Assembly: GCF_000002865.3 (NCBI RefSeq)
Contig: NW_001865043.1
Coordinates: forward strand, 1,171,018-1,235,017
Reading direction: 5' to 3'
From: Monosiga brevicollis MX1
Lineage: Eukaryota; Opisthokonta; Choanoflagellata; Craspedida; Salpingoecidae
Length of the DNA stretch: 64,000 bases
Position numbers and translations under genes: made by a program. The number at the start of each line of letters is the position of its first letter. Positions within the stretch are counted from its first letter, which is position 1. The notes beneath the pieces are model-generated. The model was given only the letters and a program-made list of their open reading frames with translations, had not been told where the DNA came from and made no database searches. Shown here piece by piece: positions 23,717 to 35,666 of this stretch.

Positions 23717-23897
23717 ACCAGCATGAACTTGTTTTTCGATTGTGGTACAATTGATCGTTTTTAGCATTGCCGAACGCCTCAAGTACCGTGACATCACTCT
23801 TTTCGCAAGCACACGCACACCACACGGAGAAGCAAACCAAACCAAAAAAGGACTGGGTGATCGCACAAGAAAGGCGCACGCGAGAGGTCCCAGCACG

Positions 23898-25242
23898 TTA
23901 GTTACCTTCAATAGGGATGCAGATTTCACAGGGGATGCGGCCTCCAAAGCAAAACATTTGGCAGAGGACGCAATAGATGATGGCACCCTTGTCGTTGGGC
24001 TCAACGTAGCAAGGGGGCAGGTCATTCTCATATAGCATGTAGTCGAGCTGAAGCGCCGTACCAAGGATGGCAGCCTTTTGCTCGGGGCCGATCTTGGCGT
24101 GGTCATCAGGTAAATTGACCTCAAACCAATCGACATCGGTAAGCGCGGCGATACAAAACTCCTTAAAAGACTTGATGCGATTTTTCTTAATCTGACCCAG
24201 GTCACCGCTGCCCTTGGGCTCGGAGGAGATACGGAAGATGGTATCAAAGCAAACACCCAACCAGCCACCGTACAGGCACGGCCCATCAAAGTAGGCAAAG
24301 GGGGTTTCCTTGGCCTCGGGCGTTTCGTTGGTGTACAACTCGAGTTGGGGATGGAAGCCACCGGCACCGATAGGTTGGCGAGTGCGAGCGAAATAGCCGC
24401 CCTCTTCCTTGACCGTGGTGCCGGGCTTGACGTCAACTTCCCCGGGGTGCATGTACATGTGTTGAGCACACATGTCACAGCACACAAAGCAGCCGAGGCA
24501 GCGTGAGCAACAGCCCTCGCGCTCCAAGGTCATGGCCACGGGCTGCGTCAAGTCTGGCTCATACCTAGATCAAGCCCAGCCGCCCACGAATGAGTTTGTT
24601 GTAGCTTGGCTTGGACCAGTGGTCATGCAGGTGGGCAGATGGGATATCAAGGACAAGCAGGCGATCTGCGGGCACGCCAAGCTTACTTGTGACCTTCATA
24701 ACAGCATCCACAATGGGTCTTGCCAGCAACAGGCTCCATCTTGGCGTGGAAGACCTTGGCCAAAAAGGACTGGTTGCCCGGGCAGCACAGGCGAGCACAG
24801 CAGTTGGATTCTTCGCGCACCAAAAAGACGGGCGTGGGCACTTCGGTTGGCTTCTTGGCATCTACGTTCCAGAAGCAGCCGTCAGAATCAAACCCGGGGC
24901 ATCAAGCGCCAATGCGAGGAAGCGAGAGTCGGCACGCGAGCGGGGACAGGACCACACACGCACTCAGCACGGGGGTGGGGCGATCCAAGTCTGAGATGAC
25001 GTAGGTGTTGGCCCAGATGCCAAGCGTCACGGCCTCGGCCAAGACATTGGCCTGCCCAATCGTTCATTGGCGGGCGGTTAAAGGACTTCGAGTAACGCTG
25101 AGCCTGGCAGGGGCGCTGCCCAAAGCACACGAACCTGGCGAACGGAAAAGTTTTGAATGTGCTCAAGCTTTTGCAAAAAAAGGTTGTCCAGTCCCATGGA
25201 CGTCTTGCCAGGTTGGCTGTCAACGATCGGTGCCTTTTCCAT
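23898..25242 (-). CDS. Phospholipid scramblase family protein
   Basis: Exons: 25242-25135 (MEKAPIVDSQPGKTSMGLDN...), about 25055-24978, about 24861-24690, and about 24560-23898. The order of motifs follows PLSCR proteins: an initial 'L..L..I..F.VRQ' strand, then ISDLDRPTPVFLVREE and NCCARLCCPGNQSF (compare the FCTRNCCGRSRPF of PLSCR1), LEREGCCSRCLGCFVCC in place of the palmitoylated Cys cluster, FDGPCLYGGWLGVCFDTIF, GQIKKNRIKSFKEFCIAALTD and a final DYMLYE. PLSCRs are membrane-linked proteins implicated in Ca-dependent lipid scrambling. The C-terminus adds a Cys-rich stretch (CVLCQMFCFGGRIPCEICIP) beyond the usual end. It is divergent from the alsin side. Confidence 0.85.
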
Positions 25243-25489
25243 GGTGTCCTGCTTGCGTGTGCCTGCGATCGCGCGCCTATCTCATGTGCAAGAACCGGCA
25301 AAATGATGGATGATAAGCATGTGTGTGTCTGAAAGATGAAGAGCGGGGTCTGCGATCGCAGCAGCGCCGTTTCCCCTCTCCCCCAACGCGCGATCTAAAC
25401 AGGCCCACCCTACTCGAAGGAGAAGAAGAAGAAAAAAAAAATAAATGAAAAACGCCAAGCAACTCTTGACACGCCCACCCCCACCCCCC

Positions 25490-25560
25490 GCGTGTGTGTG
25501 TGCGTGTGTTGTGCGTGTGTGTGTGGTGTATAGTGCGTGTGTGTGAGTGTGTCTGTCGTT
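25490..25560. repeat. GT-rich microsatellite
   Basis: Interrupted TGTG/CGTG repeats in the 660-base gap between the divergent scramblase gene and the next plus-strand exons. Nothing else was recognised in 25243-25905. Confidence 0.85.
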
Positions 25561-25905
25561 GTCAGTATTTAATTGTCAGCATTTTCATGTCTGCTTTTGA
25601 GTGGAGTTCACTTCAACGTGTGTGTCAAGCGCAAAACGGCTCCTTCCAACACACGCACCGCGGACAGGAGGGTCTGTTGCTCCTGGGCGGGAGGGGGTGT
25701 GCCGATTTGTTAAGGGGGTTGGCAGTGGCTTGTGAATCTTGGCGTGAACAAGTCAAGCGGGTGCATTGAAAGGGGGCTATCGTGCAGTAGCACCCTTTGC
25801 AAGTGCCATCTGGATGTGAAACGTACACAAACTTATCAGAGCAGCAAAGGCACGCGCCGTGACGCCCACCACAGCAGTGCTGAGGGTGGCACGGCACAAA
25901 CAACA

Positions 25906-26992
25906 TGAGCCGCGCCCGATCACAGACCATGGCTGGGGCCTCCCTTGCAGCTTTGGCCAAGTACGTGGACCACCTGGCCCGCATCACCGACATACACCAT
26001 TTTTCGGGGGCGGGGGCCCACTGCCAGTGCCCTCAGACCAGTGCGAGCGCACCCTGAACACCTGCCTCAATCAATCCTACTGCCTGTACTGCTTTGTTAG
26101 GCGTGCACCCAACCCGACGGCCGAGCCTACCGAGGCTTCCGTCTCGCCCTCTGAAAGCTTTGTGGCTCGTGTAAACAGTGAATCTACTGCCGGCACTGTA
26201 AGGCCGGGCCGCTTCACCTGCAACCCATCTCAGCTGGCTCCCGCTCTCGGTCTGATTTACACGGCTTCCATGCCCCATCTTGTGCAACCTGTCAGACTCC
26301 GTTGAAGGCGTTGCGCAGCATTGCTGCCATTCAAAGCTCCATCAGCCTCTGCATCGGCAACGTGCTCAACGTGCAGGTTGGCAACCCACACCAATCTACG
26401 CCTGCATGCCCCCCTCTCGTCCTGATCTCGGCTGCTTGGGTCGCCCCCACTTGCCCCTCCCTTAGCTAGCAGTGGGCGATCCCGTATATACCCAGCTCCT
26501 TAATCGCCGGCTTGCACGTCTTTGGTTAGTAACCGTGATGGCACAACCTCCTGTGCCAAATCATCCCACTCTCAATGCGCCTACATCACCTTCACCCTCG
26601 CCCTTGTATTATCCGCCCACACCACGTGTTCCAACAGCCTGCCTCGAACGCCTGCCGTGCGCAATCTCCAAACGGGCGATGTTCTCTGCATTCAACCTGC
26701 GCCGCAAAGCCGAGAAGATGCCGCATCCACCGACATGCCGCCCTGGGCAGGTCAGCCGAACGCACACCACTTGCACCAAGGATCCAGTTTCTTAACAGTC
26801 ACCCTCCCTCATGTCGCGTCGGCATCGTTGCTCGCAGTCCTGGCCGTCCAACGCTTTGCGTCTCTTCAAGACTGCCTCCTGGCCTTTACTCTCGCAGAAC
26901 TTTTCCCCGAAGCTCAAACTACAGATGATGCCGAGGCTGCTTTTCGTCAGGCCTACACTGCCAAATGGAAACGGTCCGTCGCGAAATGGGGT
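25906..26992 (+). CDS. Uncertain exons: possible small gene or N-terminal extension of alsin
   Basis: Several plausible exons occur here. One from 25906 encodes MSRARSQTMAGASLAALAK and ends at a GTACGT donor. One at about 26035-26198 encodes QCERTLNTCLNQSYCLYCF and a Ser/Glu-rich stretch. One at about 26291-26376 encodes TPLKALRSIAAIQSSISLCI. Another near 26640-26700 encodes RNLQTGDVLCIQPAP, which weakly resembles the end of a LysM repeat ('NLQVGDVLCI'). A further one ends with DAEAAFRQAYTAKWKRSV at about 26990. The exons could not be joined into one convincing protein. A separate Cys-containing gene and an alsin N-terminal extension are both possible; I do not assign a function. Confidence 0.3.
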
Positions 26993-27459
26993 AGTAGAAT
27001 TTTCTCCGCAACTGCCCCACCCAACAATCAAACCCACTCGGCACTGACAAAAGAATTCGTTTGCACCAACGCGACCCACGCGTTTTGTATCTGCTGGTTG
27101 TAGAGCTGAGGTTTTGGTCGTGACGATCGCTCCCTTTTCGCGATCCCGTCCCGGCGCGCCTACAACCGATGCCCCAACCCCTTTTCCACCCGATCTCTAC
27201 GCTTGGCGACCCTATGGAACCAATTTACCAAGGTCTGGTGTGAATCACAATCACTCGCTCCATGAACTGATCGGATCGCGGCAACTTGGCTTTTGATTCT
27301 TCTAACTCTGTGGACCCCTATAGTCCCTTGCCATTCCAGCACCAAGAAACTGTTGTTCAGGTCTGCAAATCGCGCTTCAAACAATGCCGCTGCACCTGTA
27401 CACCTCTTCCATCATTGAATAGCGCTCCTCTGCTCCATGCCATGTTTATTGGCTCCAGG

Positions 27460-30400
27460 TGGCTTGCGGTCGTGAACACATTGTGGTGTTAACAACCGAC
27501 GGGACGGTCCACTCCCGTGGCAGCAATCAACTCGGGCAGCTTGGCCTTGGTTCCGATGCCTCGGCTTCGACAAAGGTCCGTTTCCAGCGGCCCAGATTAT
27601 GGTGGCACATTTTATCTTGTGGCTCGTGAATGTCATCAATGCTCAAGCCCTTGTCCTCTATCCTCCTTGTCGTTTTGCAGCTGCGAATTGTGTCCGAGCT
27701 TCAACAGGAAGCGGGTCACGTGCAAATGCTTGCAGCAGGTCGTGCTCACACTCTGGTGCGTGTCCGTTTTTTTTTTCCGAATTGCCACGCGCCACTTCTG
27801 ACTATGCTGGCGTGCTGAAGCTCACGGGCTCACACCTTTGCAATCAGGCGCTCGGCTGTGATAATCGCGTATGGGCCTGGGGAGCAAACGAGAGTCATCA
27901 ATGTGCTTTAGGTCAGCTCCCGACTTGGCTGCTCAGTGAGACGAGGCCAGCCTCTTGCTCTCACTCACAGCTTCAAATGTCGCAAATGTCGGATTTGGCG
28001 CTTAGACGCCATGTCAGCGGTATACTTGCCGACAGCCGTTGAATGCCCGTGGAACACCCCGGTCTTCGACAAAGCCTCACCAGGCATCCGTAGCATGGCT
28101 TGCGGGTTTGTCTTGCAGTGCACTTGACCCTCCAAAGTGATAGCCACTCCTGTAACAATTTCTCACTTTCGCCTGCCCTGCCCCTGTGCGTTGTCACAGA
28201 GCCACGCACTCGGCGCTCGTGGACACGGCTGGCAATGTGTGGATGGCAGGCGCTGGGCCACAGCTTGGACTTGGTCAGTTTTGGCCCTACATGCCTATTT
28301 GGAGTTGGCCTTTTATTTTATTTTTATTTTTTTCCTGTTTCTATTCGCGGCTCTTCTCAATTACAAGGTGTCATACCACTTTTAGGCGACGACGGAGTGG
28401 CAGAGCGGTTTACTTCGTAAGTCCTGCTCTTCATCGTGTTGCCGGATCGTTTGAGTCATCTGACTTTGAAAACGGGCCAGTATTGTGTTGGTGCGTCTTC
28501 TCACCTCGCTTGGGACCTTACGTTCGCTCAGAGTCTCGGCGCTGGAAGGATTATGTGCCGAGGAGGTGACCTGCGGCAGCTCGCACACGTTGCTTCTGGC
28601 CCGTAACCGACACTTACACCCGTCCGCTACTGACGGCGACTCCTTGGTCCTGGCGTGTGGACAAGTATGTGTCTGCTTTTTCACCTACAGCGGCACGGCC
28701 CTTTTCCAAGTTCAAACGCATGGACCTTGATACGACCTTGTGTGATAGAACTCCGAGGGACAGTTGGGCTTGGGCGATACAGTGCCACGCTCGCGCTTCG
28801 TTGTTATCAAGCCCCTGGAGAAATTACGCGTTGTGGGCTTGGCAGCGGGGGGGCAGCACTCGATGGCTCTGACTTGTTTGGGCCATGTCTATGCCTTTGG
28901 ATCCGGGCGCCACGCTCAATTGGGTGCGCTTGTTTGAGTCGCCTTTTTTGCTCGTTTCAAAATGAGGCCCTTGATTGCGCTCATAATTCACGACGCGCTG
29001 GCCTAGGCAACTCGCGGCTCGTTACAAGCTCAACCCCAATCCTTGTCGGTGATTTATTGGCTCGTGGTGTCGTCCGCATCGGTGCCGGTGAAAACTACAG
29101 CGCGGCACTGGAAATGAGTTTGGGTTGGTCCCGCACCTGGTCATGGCTGAAACATCTCCCTGGCTCGGGTGGACATGTCTGTCGACCAAGGAGCTTGACC
29201 CCTCATCCTTGACGCTGTGTATGCTGGCCAGAACACGAGAGCAGCAAGCTGCGCCGGCTTTGGGTGGCGGCACCCGAAAGCGTGCAAGCTGAAACACGGT
29301 GAGCCTGGTCATTTGCACGTCAGGCCTGACTTCTAGCATGGATCTGCCTTTTTTGAAAAATAAGAGCGCCAACACGTCTCACCACGCTGCCCGCACAATG
29401 CCTGACCTGTAGAGCGCTTGAGGGGCAGGCCGCGGTGCCCGGCTTTGTGGTCAGTTGCTCGTGAATTGGTGTTTCCGCCCTTGTTGCTCCTATTGCCAAG
29501 CTCACCCCAAGGCTACGTCATGCTTGGCTGGATGCCTCTCCGCCTGAGCAGCCAATGCACAGCCACGGCTTTGAGAGTGTCCTGGATCTTTTTGCCGGCG
29601 AGGCATGGTTGGCTGTCGTGCACGGTCGCCGCGCCAACTTGTTGGTAAGCACGACGAACAAGACTTTTGCTGGCCGTCCCTATCCACCACTATATCTTGT
29701 GCAGGTCGTCTTGCTCACTTGCCGCACCTGGCTCACGATCGGCTAGACGCACGTGGTGGGTGCCCTTTTACGCAAGGAGCAGAACCACTGTAATCGTCTT
29801 CGGTTGTTGTTGCGAGGGGCTCTACTTCGACTGCGACGACAATCGGGTTCGTGTTGCTTTCCACCGTGATCAGCATGGCGGCGTGAGACTTATGGCTAGA
29901 TAATGGCTGTGTAGATGTTTTGGATAGCTTGGAGGCTTCTGGGGCCTCTTGTTTTCGGAAGCTACTCAACATTTATTCAAGCATCTGGCAGCTCAGTTGT
30001 CATACATCCGCTTTGCTAATGAGTGCGTGGCCTCTGCCGACGCCAAGCCAGTTGCTCTCCTGGCCGCACACCTGCACCTCCAATTGTCCACTCCTGTTCT
30101 CTCATGGCCTGATGAATGCTACCACGACAGAGTACCGGCGGGATCAGCTGCCAGAGGTGGAGTTTGTGCGAGAGCTTGATGCTCAACTGCGGTTGGCTCT
30201 TCAACAGCACATCGAATATGCAACAGCATTGAGCAATGCCATCGCCATGGGCACGCTGCGAGACTCCACACTCGTGCGCAGCGTGCTGCAAGATCTACAC
30301 AGCCACAACTTGCTTTTGACCAAACCCGTAGGCTTTTCGATACTAATTACTTGACCACGAGTGTGAAGTGGTGTGTTGGACGTAAATCTCAATGCAGCGG

Positions 30401-33400
30401 CTTTGGTATGACAGGGGGTCCCGGATCATGGCCTGGTTGAGTGGCTTTTTGCACTACCTCTTGATCATGCCCAGGTTTGTAAAATTCTCTTGCGAAGCCC
30501 CCTCCCCCACCTAGCCTGCACGTTGCCTGCGAGTCGTGGCTGGCTGAGCATTGCGCCACCTCATTTTGATTTCATGGGGCGCAGGCGTATCCAGAAGCAC
30601 TTCGCCAGCTTTCAGCACATTGTGAAGCACAAAACACAGAAGTGGCAAGTGCGCTCTTGACGTCGGCTGATGCATGGATACATGCGTTGCAAGAGGCCAC
30701 CGACCTGCTGGCTGATGCGGAAAAGACATGTCAATTCTGGGAACTGCATGCTGCGCTGCGCCGCGCTCACGCAAGCCCCTCGCGGCGCCTTTTGCTGCAT
30801 AGCAAAGAGGTTGGTACCTAGTATTTGGCCTCTGCAGTCAGCCTGGCCAAGATTCATGTTTCGAGCTGAGGAGCCGCTGGTACTTAGTAGTCATGCACAT
30901 ATGCTTCGTGCTTGCCGTTGCAACAAATCTTGATTGACAGGTGCCCATTGGCTTCAAGGGTGTCATGTCCAGCGGCTCTTGGATTGTGCTCTTCAATGAT
31001 GGCCTACTCATTGTCCAGGTGCGACGTGACACCGGTTCACGCCTTCTCTTGAGGGAATTTGAATTCGTAGCGGGTCTCAGACCGGACTTTGCCGGTGCTG
31101 GCTTAGGTGTTTGTGTCACGCATGCTGCCACTGGCCACCATATGGGCCTTTGAGGAGGTGCATGGCGGTGAAAGCCGCCTACGGCTCGTGACGCCAGAGG
31201 AAAGCATCGTGATGTCTGCAACGCCTTCGTGAGTGATCGCACGCCGCGAGCTGCCGTCAACCTTTTGGCTTGTGCGCTGTGTTTCAAGCCGTTCTCAATC
31301 TTTTTGCGCGTTGCTGCCCGCCGTTACGTCTGATCTTGCTCGATCAGAGCTACCCAATTGTGGAAGCGTCACATTGATGCCGCTACGGCTGAAATTTTGA
31401 CGCGAGCAGCCATGAACCAAAGCACGTATGGCGGTAAGCGTCACGAACTCGCCAACAACGTCAAGAGCACCAACATTCAGAGTTGTTCCTTGGATACAGG
31501 CTGCATCGAAGAAGTGGATGACCCATCCGCAATCACGCACACGCGAACCGCGCGCTATCACTTCAAAAATCACCCCTTCTACAAGTTTGTCTGCATGATG
31601 ACCTGCACTTGTCTTTGGCTCAGAAGTGCACATATCTCATCCTGTACTGCAATCCCATCAGAGATGCCACTTACACGGGCATGTGGCGACAAGCACGTCC
31701 ACATGGCGAAGGCAGCATGCATTGCATTGACGGTCGCAAGTACGACGGCCAATTTCACAATGGACTTTGCCACGGCTATGCTACGCTTCAAAGCGGCCCG
31801 GTACGCCCATGTTCAATGCTTAAAACTGCGAAGACAAGAATCAAAGCATAGCTCCCCAGCTTTCCTAGCTCGTTATTCCATGTTGCTTCGTTTCCTCGGG
31901 AGGGGGTTTTTTTTTTTTTTTTTTCGGGGACCCTAACGAGGCTGGTGTGGTGGGTCATGGGCATGCAGGCGGCATCTCCAATTGCCATGGCTACTGGCAA
32001 CTGGTCTCGCGGCTTGCTTCATGGTCACGCCACTGTTCAGTATCACAATAACGACAAGTACTCGGGTGCGCCTCGCGTTGGACTTCCCAGATACACAATC
32101 CCTGGGCGGCTACGAGCGGTCTTGCATGAGCTGGGAATCAGGTTGTTTGAGTGATGTGATTTAGCTTTTTCTTATTCGTGATTTGGATGTGGGCGCAGGC
32201 GAATGGCTGGGAGGTGAGCGCCATGGCTTTGGCATCATTACGTTTTCGGACGGAAGCACCTACCACGGTGGCTGGCAACATGATCAGCGACATGGCTATG
32301 GAGTGTTTCGCGCGGTGGAGGAACGATACGTAGGCATGTGGCAGCAGGAACAACGGAGTGGACCAGGTTTGACAAAAATCCTGCCCTCGCTTTCGTCTTG
32401 ATCGAGCCCCCGTTTTAAAGGGTCTGACCGTCAAGTGGTGTAGGCATTTTGGTCAAGAATGGCTGTGTCATCCGAGGCCATTTTTCGGCAGGCCATCTCA
32501 TTGGCTGGATGTACGCAAAGAGCTCAGATCCCGAGGTGTGTGCTCTTTTGTTGAGGAAATCAGATACCACCCATCCTGCCCACGCTCTTTGGCGAGACGG
32601 TGCAAGAGAAAACTTGCTGATCACTATGGTCTGCGCCTTCCTCCTCTCGAATGTGCTGTGCAGTTTGCTGTGGTGGCCGAGTGCGGTGCCGACGACCATG
32701 TTCAGGGTCGCGCACTTATGGTGACTGGGGATGGTTGGATCCTGGACGGCCAAGCTCAAGGCGCTATCGGCAGCGACTCGATGCTGAAGGTACCGGCCTT
32801 TCTAGTTTACCACAGCGTTTGCCCATTGCCCTATTGGGAGCCCTGATGACGATGCTGACCCTTGAATCTTTGACACTTGCTAGTTCAATGGTGCTGTTCA
32901 CGCTGGTCGAGCCAGGCGGGCTGCCGAATCGATTGGCACGGGACTAGATGCCGTCGTGGCCCTTGCCTTTGATGCAGGTCTCTTGCCACAGACCTCTGAA
33001 GTCGATGGCGACCGATTTGGGCCCCTGTGCACGGGACCCTATACCAGCGCACCTGCCACGGCCTTTGGTGGCAGCCCAGCGTCGATGCGCAACTCCACCT
33101 CCAGCTTCTCAGGAATGAGCATGGACTCGAGTTCTATTCCATGGGTAGTCGAACGTAGCCAGCTGCTCAAGAGCATGCTGCAGGGCAAGGATCTAAGGCC
33201 CGTGCCTTACACCCAGCGCTGGCGCAGCATTTTTGTTCGGCTTGACACGGAACTCAGCACGCATAGCACCGTGCATCAATGGCGACTGTCGTCTTCTGAA
33301 ACAGATGCGCCACGTGATATGATCGTCGCTCCGACCGTTGAGCGCGAGCTGGTTGACAAACCGCAGACACTCGAGGCTGCTCAGTACGTGCTTGCGCCTC

Positions 33401-35395
33401 AAAGAAACACTCGCAGCAGACCTACTGCGCTGACGCCCTTTACCATGCTTGCTAGGCGCTTTTTGGCTTCGGCTTTGCACAATAAAACACACCCACTGGG
33501 TCGCTTCTTGGCTGACTTGGGAGACGTTGTCAACGCCAGCTACAGCGCGCCCTGCCACCCATTACTTCTTCGCGACCTGATTCTAGAAGTACGTCTGCTG
33601 ATCGTGCGCTGGCAACAACATACGGCAACTTTAGCCAGGCATCGATACGCAGCTGTAGTATCACACCAGAAAACCTTGGAGCGAGGGCCATGGCGCATGG
33701 AGTACGGTCCACACTGACGCAATCCTTAACGATATGATGCAAACCGGGCGTAGGTTCGCTGCTTGCTGTCGGAGATTGAAGGGACCATCTTTGAGGAGTT
33801 TCCCGTCTTTCGTGAAGGCGAGGATGCCCTGGAGCAGCAACGGCAGTGCCGTGTCACGTTGATCGAGCCAGCCTTTATGGCCCACGTGCAACTCACACTG
33901 ATTCGCAACTATCACTTTTGCGTCGATGCGGTTGACCGGCGATATATGCGTAGCGTGGACAACCTAGATCGCTTATCGCACATTTCACTGATGCGCAAAT
34001 TGAGCGTGGAGCGGCAATACTGGCTGATGAGCGAACACGAGGAGGCCGATCACCGCGCGACGCTTCAACGAATGAACATGCCTGTTACGCCCGCCGCAGC
34101 GTTGCTGGATACTGACTCGGTACTGCTGCCTCCAAACTCCAGCATTTGGGATGCCCTTTCTACATTTTTGCATTGGCACGAAACTCATCGCATGATCACA
34201 CTGCTTGTCACCACGCTTGGTAGCCGCTGCTGGAGGGAAGCTTTACCTTGGCCGACCAGCAAGGGCAGGACTTGACGTTTGTCACGCCATCCAATTCACC
34301 GCGGCTTTCTCCCATTCGCCAGCTCAGTGAGCAGGCGACTCCGGTGCGGCGCCAATCCTGGGGCAGCTCTGATCGCGACTTGGGTGCTTCGTCTGGTGGG
34401 GATACTTCCATGCCGCCCGTGCCAATATCCACCCATGTGGGCCATCACCCCCGCGATGTTGGCTGGTCACCCAATGCCACGCACGACACCCTCCTACTGG
34501 GCTCCTCCTTTGTGAGTAGCAGCTCCTCCGCCATGACGAGCCCCACCTTTGAGTTGGAAAGCACGGGCGCTTCGCGGCATGACAGCTTTAGTCATCTTGC
34601 GCTTCGTCCCATTTCGCCACCAACGCTTCGATCCCGTGGCTCTGTCAGGTACGCAATTAAGGAACTGATGAACGTCACAAAACATCGCTAAAAGCCTTGT
34701 CGACTCAAGCGACGTGCATGGCTTACCCGTTGATGAATTTTTTTTTTTTTAATGTCTTTTGTTTTTTTGGGCCACTGGTCACAGTTCGGACTCTCCGCCG
34801 CGCCGCGCACGCTCCTCCAACTCCAGGTATGACCGCAATCTTGCATGCTTGGGGGTTCCCATCGGGTTGAATCTTATTCGCGTTTTGCTTTTCCCAACCT
34901 CTTGCCCCTTTTGTATAATCGTATTTTGTGTATCCCTGCCTCACCCCTGGCTGAATAGCTTCCGAGTTGCCAGTGACTTACTGGCCCAGCTGCCTCAGGC
35001 TATTGGCATCCGTGCAAAGTGCAGTATCTTATCACGCTGCGTGGCTGCACTGAATCAGGCTCTCGCTCGCGACCACCTGCCTCAGGTATGTGCGATAAGA
35101 AAGTGTCGAAGCCAAGCGCGGCCTCGAAAATCGGACTTGATCGTCCATGCTATGAGGCTCAATATAAATGTGATGCTGTTGGGGGTGTGGTATTGATGCG
35201 GGAACGCAGATCAACAGCATGGATGTTCTGCTGCCGTTGCTGGTCACGGTGTGCATTCGCGCCAAGGTCCCTCACCTGGGTGCCGAGCTACGCTTCATGA
35301 TGGACTTTCTGGACTACGAGTACTTTGACGGTGAAACGCAAATTCTCCTCACAACCTTGCACGCCGCCTATGAGCACATACTCAGCTTGCACTAG
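27460..35395 (+). CDS. ALS2: Alsin (ALS2) homologue: RCC1 propeller, DH-PH, MORN, VPS9
   Basis: A large multi-exon gene; the 5' end is uncertain and may lie upstream of 27460. RCC1-type blades occur at about 27460-27571 (VACGREHIVVLTTDGTVHSR), 27845-27910 (VWAWGANESHQCALG), 28199-28273, 28545-28665 and 28765-28923 (AAGGQHSMALTCLGHVYAFG), with another near 29000-29115. A DH-like helical region spans about 29.95-30.8 kb. PH pieces read SGSWIVLFNDGLLIVQ (about 30970) and LPLATIWAFEEVHGGESRLR (about 31130), close to human alsin 'FPLATLWAEPL'. MORN repeats are at about 31674-31800, 31995-32066 and 32203-32365 (YHGGWQHDQRHGYGVF). The region around THPLGRFLADLGDVV (about 33490) and the final VPS9 part (MDVLLPLLVTVCIRAKVPHL, stop at 35393-35395) match alsin. 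Alsin activates Rab5 on endosomes. A disordered Ser/Pro insert (about 34.3-34.8 kb) splits the VPS9 region. Confidence 0.85.
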
Positions 35396-35666
35396 TGCGT
35401 CGTTCCCTACATCCCGAGAACCCATGGCGAATCAGGCTTGTGTGTGTGTATGAGTGTATGTGTGTGTGTATATCCGGATGTGTGTGTGCGGGACAAGAGT
35501 GTCCCAGTGTGCAAAAAAATCTGACATGTGAGTTGTCAAAAAAATCGATCCATCTCACGCATCAGTTACCAAGTCACCCCCTCCTCCCTCGCCCCGCTCG
35601 ACCGAGACCAGGCCCGTGGCTCATGATTTATGATGCATGGCCACACATTTCTGAGAGAGAGACGTT

